From: Spirosoma fluviale
GTDB taxonomy: Bacteria > Bacteroidota > Bacteroidia > Cytophagales > Spirosomataceae
Length of the DNA: 37,973 nt
Direction of reading: 5' to 3'
Assembly (NCBI GenBank): GCA_945885545.1
Contig: CAMCYZ010000011.1
Coordinates: forward strand, 1 to 37,973
In this document: piece after piece, positions 6,711-15,479 of the stretch
Layout of the letters: every line of letters begins with the position of its first letter
Position numbering within the stretch: position 1 is the first letter of the stretch
Position numbers and translations under genes: made by a program
The notes under the pieces: generated by a model
The model's input: only the letters and a program-made list of their open reading frames with translations
Database searches by the model: none
Told to the model about the DNA's origin: nothing

Positions 6711-8585
6711 ATGCTTCATAAACTTACCCTCTTCCTTTTAATAGCTTTTAATGCCTTCTCGAACACCATAAAAAGTGACAGAGCGGCAAATTATGACATA
6801 AAAGCAAATTTAGACCCTATAACAAAAACCTTAAGAGGACAGCAAACACTTACCTGGACCAACAAAACCTCCAAACCAACCTCAGAACTACAGTTTCATT
6901 TATACCTGAATGCCTTTAAGGACGAGAACTCCACTTTTTTAAAGGAATCTGGCGGACAATTGCGAGGCGACAAAATGGATATCACCAAACAAAGTAACTT
7001 TGGCAATATATATTTGAGTACTCTAAAAATCAGAAATGGAGAAAATCTTTATCCTAAAATAAAATACATACAACCCGACGACCTCAACGCCGGGGACAAA
7101 ACAGTGATTCAGGTTAATTTGGGAAAAGCCATAAAACCAGGGGAAACCGTGGTGTTGGAAATGGATTTTAGAGCAAAACTTCCTAAGATCTTTGCACGAA
7201 CAGGTTGGGCAGACAACGACTATTTTTTTGTGGGACAATGGTTCCCAAAAATCGGAGTTTTAGAAGAAAACGGAAAATGGAATTGTCATCAATTTCACGC
7301 CAATACAGAGTTTTTTGCCGACTTTGGCAACTATAATGTGCAGATAACACTACCTCAGGAGTATATTATAGCAGGAACTGGCGAAAAAAAATCCGAAGTG
7401 AAAAATAAAAACAAAAGCAAAACCATCAGTTTTGCTGCCACAGATGTGCATGACTTTGCTTGGACTGCCTCTCCGCATTACAAATATCTGGAACTGAAAC
7501 ACAGAGGCATAAAATTAATGGTCTACATGCAGCCTGAGCACTATCACATGGCCCATAGGTACTTTGAATCTGCGAAAAACGCCATTGATTATATGGAGAA
7601 AAGGGTTGGTAAATACCCACACAGCACCTTGTCCATGATAGACCCTACTTTGTCTGGTTCGGGATCGGGTGGCATGGAATACCCCACCCTTATCACTTGC
7701 GGAAGTTACTGGGGAATGGGTTCTTGGGGGAAGTTCCAAGAAGTGGTAACCATTCATGAGTTTGTGCATCAGTACTTTCAGGGCGTGGTGGCTAGTAATG
7801 AGTTTGAGAATTCGTGGATGGACGAAGGCTTTACGCAATACTTCGAGGGACGCATAATGGACGAATATTACAAAGGTCAACAAGCCAATATTTTTGGATT
7901 CGCCATACATGACATGGCGTCATCGCGAGCAGGTTATGTAATGATGGACAATCCAAAAATGACCGAAATAAGAAGAAATGCATGGACTTATCCGGGTGGA
8001 ACTTATGGCATAATGACCTATCAAAAAACGGCCACTTGGCTTAAAACACTGGAGGGTTTTGTAGGAATCAAAAACATGGACGCCATCATGCAGACTTACT
8101 TTTCGAGATTCAAATTTAAACATCCACAACCGCAAGATTTTATCGATATCGCGAATAAAATTGCTTCAAAAAACACCAAATATGCTAATCTTGATTGGTT
8201 TTTCAAACAAGTTTTGTTTGAGGCACCCGATTGCGACTATGCCGTAAGCGACCTCGTGAATGCTCCCAGAAAACAAACGCCTTATGGCTCCTTTGCGGTC
8301 AATCGCTTGGGTGAAATGACTTTCCCAACAAAAATAAAAGTAGTTTTTGACGACAAAAAATATCTGCTTATCAACTGGTCAGGAAGTGAGCGTTTTAGAA
8401 AATTCAGATTCAAGAAAAGAATAAAATATGTGCAGCTCGACCCAGAATATATCAATTGGATGGATTTGAACATGATAAACAACTCCGTAGCAGCCAAAGA
8501 ACCCACCAAGGCAGCAGCGAAGTATGGAACTAAAATGCTTTTTTGGGTACAGCGAATATTGTTTTTCTTTGGTGGATTAGGGTAA
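6711..8585 (+). CDS. M1-family metallopeptidase
   Basis: A 624-residue zinc metallopeptidase with an N-terminal signal sequence (about residues 1-20). The M1 beta-sandwich domain comes first. The catalytic domain has the substrate-binding 'GSGSGGMEYPT' loop in place of GAMEN, then the zinc site H349-E-F-V-H353 with the third ligand Glu372 in 'WMDEGF', the exact H-E-x2-H-x18-E spacing. The ERAP-like C-terminal domain of long M1 enzymes is missing, as in shorter bacterial members. A hydrophobic stretch near the end (~605-620) could be a membrane anchor. It is probably an exported aminopeptidase, in line with the hydrolase gene 15 nt upstream. Confidence 0.92.
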   Translation: MLHKLTLFLLIAFNAFSNTIKSDRAANYDIKANLDPITKTLRGQQTLTWTNKTSKPTSELQFHLYLNAFKDENSTFLKESGGQLRGDKMDITKQSNFGNIYLSTLKIRNGENLYPKIKYIQPDDLNAGDKTVIQVNLGKAIKPGETVVLEMDFRAKLPKIFARTGWADNDYFFVGQWFPKIGVLEENGKWNCHQFHANTEFFADFGNYNVQITLPQEYIIAGTGEKKSEVKNKNKSKTISFAATDVHDFAWTASPHYKYLELKHRGIKLMVYMQPEHYHMAHRYFESAKNAIDYMEKRVGKYPHSTLSMIDPTLSGSGSGGMEYPTLITCGSYWGMGSWGKFQEVVTIHEFVHQYFQGVVASNEFENSWMDEGFTQYFEGRIMDEYYKGQQANIFGFAIHDMASSRAGYVMMDNPKMTEIRRNAWTYPGGTYGIMTYQKTATWLKTLEGFVGIKNMDAIMQTYFSRFKFKHPQPQDFIDIANKIASKNTKYANLDWFFKQVLFEAPDCDYAVSDLVNAPRKQTPYGSFAVNRLGEMTFPTKIKVVFDDKKYLLINWSGSERFRKFRFKKRIKYVQLDPEYINWMDLNMINNSVAAKEPTKAAAKYGTKMLFWVQRILFFFGGLG

Positions 8586-8987
8586 ATATGCCACCAAAGT
8601 TATAGGAAACAAATGAAGCAAAAGCATTTGTCAAAAAACTAAAATTTATTGTACGCAAATTAAGGCTTTAGAAAAATACTTTAAACAAAATCATTTTAAC
8701 TGCCAAGCCAAAAGTATCAATTATTGTGCTGAGCCCAAAAGTTGAGTAATTGATATTTGCATAGAAAATCTATTGCTTAAGTTTAAAACTATATATATTT
8801 TCCCCTCTAAAAATAGCCTTTTGAAATAAACTTGACAATATTACCCAATTGAACTCACTAGCCTAATTCCAATAACTTTTGATACAAAAACATTAGCTTC
8901 CGAATAATTTGATGCCGTTAATATCTATTTGAATTTACAATATTATCTTTGGGAAGAAAAAACTTTAAGTGGGCCAAAACCCAAACT
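8586..8987. other. 402-bp intergenic region without a gene
   Basis: No convincing coding stretch is visible. It holds a weak hairpin right after the M1 gene (ACAAATG 8609-8615, CATTTGT 8625-8631). It also holds an inverted repeat TATCAATTA (8715-8723)/TAATTGATA (8747-8755) with a 23-nt loop, extendable to ~12 bp with a G-T pair, and the promoter box at 8944-8951. Base composition is strongly AT-rich. Confidence 0.6.
8944..8951 (+). promoter_or_regulatory. -7 box for the protein-glutaminase-like gene
   Basis: TATCTTTG matches TAnnTTTG and lies 36 nt before the ATG at 8988. No good -33 element at the usual distance. It argues against the alternative TTG start at 8949, which would fall inside the promoter. 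Confidence 0.5.
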
Positions 8988-9830
8988 ATGAATAGTCAAC
9001 AAGAATATCATCAATTATTTAATACCAAACCGCTTATTCCATACCTTCAAGTTGTTGAATATAATCAACGTCAGCATATTTTTGACCTGATTGTAGCTGA
9101 AAACATTGAGTATAGATACCTCAACGGATCATGTGAAGATCGTACGCACTTGATTTGCTTATTGCTCAAAAAAGCAGGTTTTGACTCTGGGAAAATATGG
9201 AACTTTGCCCCAGCTCGCTTTACTTTACTTTCCAATGAATTGTTTCGTATAAAGGATCCCTTGGGTATTTCCGATCCACTTTTTTGGGGTTTTCATGTAT
9301 CGCCGTACATACTTTCTTACAACCAAAACGGAGACTTAGAAACCCTGATATTTGATTTATCTTTTGACTCGCAAAAATTCTTGTCTGTAGCCGAGTGGCA
9401 GGCAGAAATGAACTGCCCAAGAGCCCTATACCTGCAAACCGACCTTGAAAACTACTTGTTTTACTCTATTGAAAGTTACTCTTTACGCAGTGCTAAAATC
9501 GGCAATAATCCTGTGTACAACATTCCGGCTGCTCAGCCTTCTATCATAACGGGAGATTTTTGGAAATTAGCTCCAGAAGAAACCTTAGTACAAAACGGAC
9601 TGGCTATCAACGACTTGGCCATGCATATCTACAACACAAAATCAAAAATGAATGATGCTGAACAAAAATATCTTTCAGAAACACTAACCAACATCGACTG
9701 GCTAGATGGATTTATTTTTTGCCCAAAATCGCCTGAAATATCAGAACAACTCCATGCCGAATTGATTGGTTTTTATAAGCAGCGATTTGAGTATTGGGAA
9801 AACAAAATTATCGAACTTTCTGGTGTATGA
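8988..9830 (+). CDS. Protein-glutaminase-like cysteine hydrolase, leaderless
   Basis: A 280-residue protein with no signal peptide or membrane segment. The N-terminal half carries an apparent Cys-His-Asp triad: Cys49 in 'NGSCEDRTHLICLLL', His103 in 'WGFHVSPYI', Asp123 in 'LIFDLSFD'. This order, with a G-x-H-V strand and an I-x-D-L/P-S strand 20 residues later, is that of protein-glutamine glutaminase (Cys41, His82, Asp102 in the mature Chryseobacterium enzyme, as I recall it), which deamidates protein-bound glutamine. The Cys-His gap is 13 residues longer here. The C-terminal half (~150-280) is unrecognised. Known enzymes of this type are secreted with a propeptide; this one has none. The start at ATG 8988 is preferred over TTG 8949. 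Assignment is by motif only. Confidence 0.65.
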   Translation: MNSQQEYHQLFNTKPLIPYLQVVEYNQRQHIFDLIVAENIEYRYLNGSCEDRTHLICLLLKKAGFDSGKIWNFAPARFTLLSNELFRIKDPLGISDPLFWGFHVSPYILSYNQNGDLETLIFDLSFDSQKFLSVAEWQAEMNCPRALYLQTDLENYLFYSIESYSLRSAKIGNNPVYNIPAAQPSIITGDFWKLAPEETLVQNGLAINDLAMHIYNTKSKMNDAEQKYLSETLTNIDWLDGFIFCPKSPEISEQLHAELIGFYKQRFEYWENKIIELSGV

Positions 9831-9897
9831 GTTTATAGAAAATCCACAAAATTTGAAGTTCCTGCTAGTCTGAAGACTCAGCACAGCATCTTTAAAA

Positions 9898-11187
9898 TCA
9901 TTCATCCACTGCCGCAAAAACCATTTGTCTGAAAAGTGTAGAAGTTCTGTCCTCCCCTATTCTTTGGGTTTGTTTCATTAGTACGCCAATGATTTTAGAG
10001 TTCGGGTCTGCAAAGTAGGCGGTATTAAAATATCCACCCCAATCGAAGGTGCCTTCTGAGCCGTTTCCGCCTTTGCCTTCACCTTTGGCTTTTACCAATC
10101 CGAAAGCCAAACCGTGTCCCGTAGCACTTTTGTCTCCACCCCAAATATCGCCCAATTGGTCAGCCATTATGGCTTTTATGGTGGTTTTACTTAAAAAACG
10201 CCTGCCGTTGTATTCACCTCCATTTACATACATTTGCAAAAACGTGGCGTAATCTTTGGCCGTAGATGAAAGCCCAGCTCCGCCGCTGTAGAAAGTTTTG
10301 GCTCCTTTGGCTGGATAATCTACATCATAAAAAGTATCCGTAAAATGAACCCACTTATTGTCTTTTTTGGTATGCACTTTTACCAATCTATCAGCCTTGG
10401 AAGATGGCAAATAGAAATAAGTATCACTCATGCCCATCGGCTCAAACAAATTCTTTTGCAAAAACTCATCGAAAGTTTGACCTGAAACCACCTCTATCAA
10501 ATGTCCCAAAACATCTAATCCTTCACTGTAAATGAATCTCTCACCAGGATGGGCATGAAGCGGAAGTTTGGCCAATTTCCTTATGTTATCACCGATTTTC
10601 ACTGGATTAGTAGTGAAAAGGTCCACAATTCCTGCTTTCTTGTAAATGGCCTTCATTTTTTCGTCTCCATCTATTACGCCATAACCAAGGCCTGATGTAT
10701 GTGTCAGCAAATGACGGATAGTAATCTCTTTATCAGCAGGTTTGGTCGTATAAGTAGAGTCCGCCATTCTAAACTTATCCAAAACCACGGGATTCTTAAA
10801 TTCAGGAATATATCTCGAAATAGGATCATCCAAAGTGAATTTTCCTTGCTCCCACAGCATCATGATGGCCGTAGAAGTGATGGCTTTTGACATAGAAGCT
10901 ATTCTGAAAACATGGTCATTTTTCATCACCACTTTATTAGGCACATCGGCGTATCCAAAGGCTTTTTGGTACACTATTTTGCCATCTTTTACTATTAAGG
11001 CAGTAGCCCCCGGAATAGTCTCATTTTTGATGGCTTCGGCCAACATATCCTCAATTCGCTTGATTCTTTCGGATGACATTCCAACATTCTCTGGTGCGGA
11101 ATCTTTAAGCGGGGCACTGATTTTGAGCGATTTGGTTTGAGCAAAAGATTGAAGTGCGACAAACAAAAGGAGAAGAAGTTTTTTCAT
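9898..11187 (-). CDS. Secreted serine hydrolase, beta-lactamase/class C fold
   Basis: A 429-residue protein with a signal peptide (MKKLLLLLFVALQSFAQTKS). It has the class C beta-lactamase/esterase set: S98-M-S-K101 (nucleophile and general base), a Y-S-E in 'RFIYSEGLDVLGHLIEVVSG' in place of Y-x-N, and an H-G-L-A-F-G segment late in the chain replacing K-T-G. 'HLLTHTSGLGYG' is the typical family strand. The divergences from K-T-G and Y-x-N favour an esterase or D-aminopeptidase-like enzyme over a true beta-lactamase. It is monocistronic and divergent from hisB. No terminator is visible in the 67-bp gap to the rightward gene ending at 9830. Confidence 0.9.
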   Translation of the reverse strand: MKKLLLLLFVALQSFAQTKSLKISAPLKDSAPENVGMSSERIKRIEDMLAEAIKNETIPGATALIVKDGKIVYQKAFGYADVPNKVVMKNDHVFRIASMSKAITSTAIMMLWEQGKFTLDDPISRYIPEFKNPVVLDKFRMADSTYTTKPADKEITIRHLLTHTSGLGYGVIDGDEKMKAIYKKAGIVDLFTTNPVKIGDNIRKLAKLPLHAHPGERFIYSEGLDVLGHLIEVVSGQTFDEFLQKNLFEPMGMSDTYFYLPSSKADRLVKVHTKKDNKWVHFTDTFYDVDYPAKGAKTFYSGGAGLSSTAKDYATFLQMYVNGGEYNGRRFLSKTTIKAIMADQLGDIWGGDKSATGHGLAFGLVKAKGEGKGGNGSEGTFDWGGYFNTAYFADPNSKIIGVLMKQTQRIGEDRTSTLFRQMVFAAVDE

Positions 11188-11227
11188 GTTTCTGAGGTTG
11201 ATTTTTAGAATATAAACGGTCTAATTG

Positions 11228-11268
11228 TAAAGATAATTTTAAAAAGACTAATTCTAGGCTTATTTTTG
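11228..11268. promoter_or_regulatory. Divergent promoter region between serine hydrolase and hisB
   Basis: Rightward, TATTTTTG (11261-11268) matches TAnnTTTG and lies 15 nt before the hisB ATG. Leftward, TATCTTTA (minus strand, 11228-11235) has one mismatch and lies about 40 nt before the serine hydrolase ATG. No clear -33 elements on either side. Confidence 0.4.
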
Positions 11269-11283
11269 CAAAAAATATAACAG

Positions 11284-12405
11284 ATGAAGAAAGTCCTTTT
11301 TATAGACCGCGACGGTACCATAATCGTAGAACCACCCATAGATTTCCAAATAGATTCTCTCGATAAGCTTGAATTCTTGCCTAAAGTAATCTCCAATCTA
11401 AGAAAAATATCAGAAGAGACAGACTTTGAACTCGCCATGGTAACTAACCAAGACGGCCTAGGAACTGACTCATTTCCAGAAGAAACTTTTTGGCCAGCAC
11501 ACCAGAAAATGATGAATCTCTTGGAAGGGGAAAACATCCTGTTCGACGAGGTTTTTATAGACAGAACTTTCGAACACGAAAACGCCCCAACCAGAAAACC
11601 GAGAACTGGACTTTTGACCAAATATTTTGAGGGAGAGTACAACTTGGCCAATTCTTATGTTTTGGGAGATAGACTTACGGATATGCAATTGGCGGCAAAC
11701 TTGGGTGGCAAAGGAATCTTTATTGGAGAAACTTTGCCCGAATCTGCCACTGAAGAACAAAAAAGTGCTACAGTTTTGGTCACCAAAGACTGGGACAAAA
11801 TATATGAATTCTTGAAACTTCCTGAGCGTATAGCCGAGGTAAAAAGAACCACCAAAGAGACCGATATTTATGTTAAACTAAACCTCGACGGAAAAGGTAA
11901 ATCACAAATAGAAACCGGACTGGGCTTTTTTGACCACATGCTTGACCAACTAGCCAAACATTCGGGTGCAGACCTAACCATCACCGTCAAAGGAGACTTA
12001 CACATAGACGAACACCATACCATTGAAGACACTGCTTTGGCATTGGGCGAAGCATATTTGGTGGCCCTTGGCGACAAAAGAGGCATCAACCGTTACGGAT
12101 TCCTTTTACCCATGGACGAGTGCCTATCGCAGGTAGCTATTGATTTTTCAGGCAGACCCTGGTTGGTGTGGGATGCTAGTTTTAAAAGAGAAAAAATAGG
12201 CGAAATGCCCACCGAAATGTTCATGCATTTCTTCAAAAGCTTCTCGGATACCTCAAAATGTAATCTAAACATAAAATGCGAGGGAGACAATGAGCACCAT
12301 AAAATCGAATCGATTTTTAAAGCTTGGGCAAAAGCCATAAAGATGGCCGTGCAAAGAAATATCAAAGATTTGGACGCTATGCCCAGCACGAAAGGTACTT
12401 TGTAA
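11284..12405 (+). CDS. hisB: Bifunctional histidinol-phosphatase / imidazoleglycerol-phosphate dehydratase
   Basis: A 373-residue fusion with two histidine biosynthesis activities. Residues 1 to ~170 form a HAD phosphatase with the nucleophile motif '[13 protein letters not shown]' and a later '[16 protein letters not shown]', giving histidinol-phosphate phosphatase. Residues ~180-373 are imidazoleglycerol-phosphate dehydratase, with '[20 protein letters not shown]', the metal-binding '[16 protein letters not shown]' and a later '[19 protein letters not shown]'. Both active sites look intact. No other his gene is in the window, so it is separated from the rest of the pathway, at least locally. 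A -7 box lies at 11261-11268. Confidence 0.97.
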   Translation: MKKVLFIDRDGTIIVEPPIDFQIDSLDKLEFLPKVISNLRKISEETDFELAMVTNQDGLGTDSFPEETFWPAHQKMMNLLEGENILFDEVFIDRTFEHENAPTRKPRTGLLTKYFEGEYNLANSYVLGDRLTDMQLAANLGGKGIFIGETLPESATEEQKSATVLVTKDWDKIYEFLKLPERIAEVKRTTKETDIYVKLNLDGKGKSQIETGLGFFDHMLDQLAKHSGADLTITVKGDLHIDEHHTIEDTALALGEAYLVALGDKRGINRYGFLLPMDECLSQVAIDFSGRPWLVWDASFKREKIGEMPTEMFMHFFKSFSDTSKCNLNIKCEGDNEHHKIESIFKAWAKAIKMAVQRNIKDLDAMPSTKGTL

Positions 12406-12549
12406 GCAAATCAAATAGTAAAATATTTTAAGAAAAATATATTGTTTGGTTCATTTCTTACTGATTTTGCACAAAAAAACCTTATTTTGCAAAATATTTA
12501 TGTCGCTTTTCAGTTAATAACGCAAAAAATAAATTAGACCCATCAAAAT

Positions 12550-13236
12550 ATGCTTTTAGACCTTATTCTTCAAGTACCTACTGCCACAGACTCAACCGCT
12601 GCTGCAGCAGGAGTTCAAAGTATTAATTATCTCTCGTTGTTGTTTAAAGGTGGTATAGTCATATACCCTATCATGGCCTTGCTTTTGGTCACTTTATTTT
12701 TGGCCGCCGAAAGATATTTATTTATTAAAGATGCATCAAAAATCGATATGGGATTTCTTAGATCACTTAAAGACAATATCTTAAGAGGAGATATTCGTAC
12801 AGCTTCGTCACTCTGTAAAGGCACCAATAAGCCCATTTCAAGAATTCTGGAGAAAGGAATTGCAAGAGTAGGAAAGCCAGTAAAAGATATCGAAAGTGCC
12901 ATGGAAATTCAATCCAACTTGGAGATTTCTAAAATGGAAAAGAACATGGGATACCTTGGTTTGATAGCTGGCGTAGCTCCAACCTTGGGATTTGTTGGTA
13001 CTATTTCGGGTATAATTCGTATATTTTATGAAATATCTGTAACTGGGAATTTCTCTATCGAAACCATCTCAAATGGTCTTTATGAGAAAATGATTTCGAG
13101 TTTCTCCGGTTTAGTGGTGGGTCTATTGGCTTACTCGTTTTACCACGGTATCAACATGATGATTGACAAATTCAGTATCAATCTTCAGGCGACGGTTATG
13201 GACTTTTTTGATACATTAAATGAGCCAATTCGCTAA
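12550..13236 (+). CDS. MotA/TolQ/ExbB proton channel family protein
   Basis: A 228-residue inner-membrane protein with three hydrophobic segments (~36-58, ~135-158, ~175-195). The family signature is present in 'VAPTLGFVGTISGIIRIFYE' and 'SSFSGLVVGLLAYSFYHGIN'. A short N-terminal periplasmic stretch precedes the first segment. With the next gene it forms a proton-driven motor energising TonB-type uptake or Tol-Pal outer-membrane constriction; no TonB or OmpA gene is in the window, so the choice is open. The stop and the next start share one base (TAATG, 13234-13238), a sign of translational coupling. Confidence 0.93.
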   Translation: MLLDLILQVPTATDSTAAAAGVQSINYLSLLFKGGIVIYPIMALLLVTLFLAAERYLFIKDASKIDMGFLRSLKDNILRGDIRTASSLCKGTNKPISRILEKGIARVGKPVKDIESAMEIQSNLEISKMEKNMGYLGLIAGVAPTLGFVGTISGIIRIFYEISVTGNFSIETISNGLYEKMISSFSGLVVGLLAYSFYHGINMMIDKFSINLQATVMDFFDTLNEPIR

Positions 13237-13637
13237 TGAAATTTAAAAGACAAAGACGTTTTGAGGCTGAAGTACAAACAGCTTCTCTCAACGATATCAT
13301 GTTTTTCTTACTATTATTTTTCTTGATTGTATCAACACTCGGCAGCCCAAACGTCATAAAGTTGATGTTGCCAAAGTCTGACAAATCAACGCATGATGTT
13401 AGTAAGCAACCCATAACGTTGTCTATCACAGAAGATAAGCAATATTTTATAGATAAAACACCTATTCCTTTTCCTCAATTGGAAGCTTCACTTGTAGAAG
13501 CGACAACCGGGATGGAAGAACCAACTGTTATACTAAGGGCCGAACAAAATCTGACCATTCAAGATTTGGTAGATGTGATGGCCATAGGAGCTAGAATAAA
13601 AATCAGAATGGTCCTTGCCACAGAATTATCAAAATAG
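13236..13637 (+). CDS. ExbD/TolR family biopolymer transport protein
   Basis: A 133-residue protein with a short basic cytoplasmic N-terminus, a single membrane helix (~20-37) and a periplasmic domain. The helix contains the key proton-carrying Asp20 in 'SLNDIMFFLLLFFLIVS'. The periplasmic part follows the family pattern ('ITEDKQYFIDKTPI', 'LRAEQNLTIQDLVDVM'). It starts on the last base of the preceding channel gene and must work with it as the stator-like partner. Confidence 0.93.
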   Translation: MKFKRQRRFEAEVQTASLNDIMFFLLLFFLIVSTLGSPNVIKLMLPKSDKSTHDVSKQPITLSITEDKQYFIDKTPIPFPQLEASLVEATTGMEEPTVILRAEQNLTIQDLVDVMAIGARIKIRMVLATELSK

Positions 13638-13640
13638 AAA

Positions 13641-13683
13641 CACCTTTGTGAAACTTTGTGTATCCTCCGTGTAACTTTGTGCA
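13641..13683. repeat. Short intergenic CTTTGTG repeat cluster
   Basis: The 71-bp gap before coaD is dominated by imperfect copies of a ~10-nt unit: CCTTTGTGAA, ACTTTGTGTA, CTCCGTGTAA and ACTTTGTGCA, in direct order. Similar CTTTGTG/CTTTGCG phrases are a familiar dispersed intergenic repeat in Bacteroidota genomes (from memory, not checked). It has no coding role. Confidence 0.6.
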
Positions 13684-13708
13684 ACAATTTTCTTACAAGA
13701 GATAAAAA

Positions 13709-14164
13709 ATGAAAAAAGTAGCCTTCTTCCCCGGTTCATTTGATCCTTTCACAAAAGGTCATGCAGATATTGTTGAGAGAGGATTAAAGCTTTTTGATGA
13801 AATCATCATCGGTATAGGAACAAACACAAACAAAAAAAGGTATTTTGAAATAGAGTTAATTGAGAGAGAAATCAAAGGAGCTTTTGCCAACGACCCTAGA
13901 ATAAAAATCGTTAACTATGACGACCTAACTGCCTCTGTAGCAAAGAAATACGGAGCCCAGTTTATTTTAAGAGGGCTAAGGAATACCACAGATTTTGAAT
14001 ACGAAAATACGATATCGCAGGTTAACCGTCAATTGGCTAAGGACTTAGAAACCGTATTTTTGATAACCGCACCTGAGCTTGCTCCTATTAGCTCAACAAT
14101 TGTTAGAGAACTTCATAAGTTTGGTGCTGATATAACACCTTATATACCTTACAAAATTGAGTAA
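13709..14164 (+). CDS. coaD: Phosphopantetheine adenylyltransferase
   Basis: A 151-residue enzyme of normal length. It transfers AMP from ATP to 4'-phosphopantetheine, the penultimate step of coenzyme A synthesis in the cytosol. The nucleotidyltransferase motif 'FFPGSFDPFTKGHADIVERG' contains the T/HxGH site, and the C-terminal 'APISSTIVRELHKFGADI' carries the ISSTxVR motif. Its stop is one base away from the stop of the converging metalloprotease-like gene. Confidence 0.97.
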   Translation: MKKVAFFPGSFDPFTKGHADIVERGLKLFDEIIIGIGTNTNKKRYFEIELIEREIKGAFANDPRIKIVNYDDLTASVAKKYGAQFILRGLRNTTDFEYENTISQVNRQLAKDLETVFLITAPELAPISSTIVRELHKFGADITPYIPYKIE

Positions 14165-14165
14165 T

Positions 14166-15398
14166 TCAATTTTTAAGAAACTGAATCGATTCATTCTCAG
14201 CAATTCGTAAAATGTATTTTCCAAAAGGCAATTTTTCAATATCAAGCTTGAAATTTGATTGAATATCAATAACTTGCTCCTTTACCAACAAACCTCTTAA
14301 ATCAAATACCTGTACACTCACACGCTTTTGATGGTATTTTTCAGGAATAATTACATTCAAGATATCTGCCGAAGGATTTGGATAAACAAAGAGCTGCTGA
14401 GAAATATCTTGAGGTTCGATGGCAGTTATCACTTGTCCTTCATAGTTGAGAACGCCCCAACCAATTTGATTTAATATCCCTAAAATCACCTGACCTGGAT
14501 AATGATTAATCTCAGCAGCACCTATTTGTGGAGACATCAGCGAGTTTTCCGTACCTTTTGGGTACTTAACTTCGTCTAGATGTGAAAGCGTACCACCGCT
14601 TCTAAAAGTCGTTGGTGCATACATTTTGGGGAAATCTTTTGCCAAAGGCCCATTGGATATTTTAAAAAATATATCCTGACTTGTTAAGGCTGCCTTTAAT
14701 TGTGTAGACGGATTTCCAATAATTGCCGTATTAGTTAATACCTGACCATTAGACATTTGCGGAAAAATATCATAGATTAGTGGAAGGCCTTCTATGCCCC
14801 ACTGGGCTTGGGTTTCGTTTGTTCCTGCGAGTTTCATTGAAGTTGTAAAACCCAATCCGTGGGCTATTTCATGCAAAACAACTGTCATTAGGTCGTATTT
14901 AAATGCCTGCCTTGTACCATCGGTATCGTATGACCAACTGATGTTTTTGTTTACCGTTATGTTAATGTCAGTCTCAGAGCCGTTGAGATTTACACCAGCT
15001 ATAGATTCAGCCAATGCCGATGGATACCAAACCTCCCTGATTGGAGCATTTGCGAAGTTTTTAAATACTTTCTTAGCTCCTGAAGTGGCTAAGGTGTTTG
15101 AGGCTAGGCCCTCCCAGCCTGCAGTTATTTTTATTGAAACCCTACTGATTAGTAGCCTTTGCCAGACATTAACAGCCGCCTGAAATGCCTCCTTAGCATC
15201 GTTGGGAAAACCAGAATAAGTTACGTCTATGATTGAGGCGGTGGCTTGAGTTCGAAGATTCTGAAAATTTGGCCCTAGAAAAGACACGTCCTCGTTTTTA
15301 TCAGATGCTTCACATTCAATCAAATAACCTTCGGCAGACTCTTGAGCAAAACTCAAAAAACCTGAAAAAAGCAAAAACGTAATTAGTGAATTTTTCAA
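14166..15398 (-). CDS. T9SS-exported metalloprotease-like protein
   Basis: A 410-residue protein with a signal peptide (MKNSLITFLLFSGFLSFAQ). Near the middle is a zinc-peptidase-type motif H176-E-I-A-H180-G-L-G-F in 'DLMTVVLHEIAHGLGF', resembling the metzincin HExxHxxG helix; the third ligand is not obvious. Tandem beta segments surround it. The last ~75 residues are a T9SS type A sorting domain: 'LFVYPNPSADILNVIIPE', 'SVQVFDLRGLLVKEQVIDI', 'LPFGKYILRIAENE' and a short end. It is likely exported and surface-attached or released, where it would cut proteins. Whether it is active is uncertain. The gene stands alone with its own -7 box. Confidence 0.85.
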   Translation of the reverse strand: MKNSLITFLLFSGFLSFAQESAEGYLIECEASDKNEDVSFLGPNFQNLRTQATASIIDVTYSGFPNDAKEAFQAAVNVWQRLLISRVSIKITAGWEGLASNTLATSGAKKVFKNFANAPIREVWYPSALAESIAGVNLNGSETDINITVNKNISWSYDTDGTRQAFKYDLMTVVLHEIAHGLGFTTSMKLAGTNETQAQWGIEGLPLIYDIFPQMSNGQVLTNTAIIGNPSTQLKAALTSQDIFFKISNGPLAKDFPKMYAPTTFRSGGTLSHLDEVKYPKGTENSLMSPQIGAAEINHYPGQVILGILNQIGWGVLNYEGQVITAIEPQDISQQLFVYPNPSADILNVIIPEKYHQKRVSVQVFDLRGLLVKEQVIDIQSNFKLDIEKLPFGKYILRIAENESIQFLKN

Positions 15399-15426
15399 AA
15401 TTGTAAAATTATTAATATTCTGTCCG

Positions 15427-15434
15427 CAAAAGTA
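15427..15434 (-). promoter_or_regulatory. -7 box for the metalloprotease-like gene
   Basis: The minus strand reads TACTTTTG, a full match to TAnnTTTG, 28 nt before the start codon at 15398. No convincing -33 element. The rest of 15399-15479 is AT-rich and empty. Confidence 0.45.
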
Positions 15435-15479
15435 AAACCAATATTTATATTACGTAAAAAATTTCCGTAGAGTTTAAAC

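Noticed and set aside
8949-8987. TTG start for the glutaminase-like gene
   Set aside because: It lies inside the -7 box TATCTTTG, and an ATG follows at 8988.
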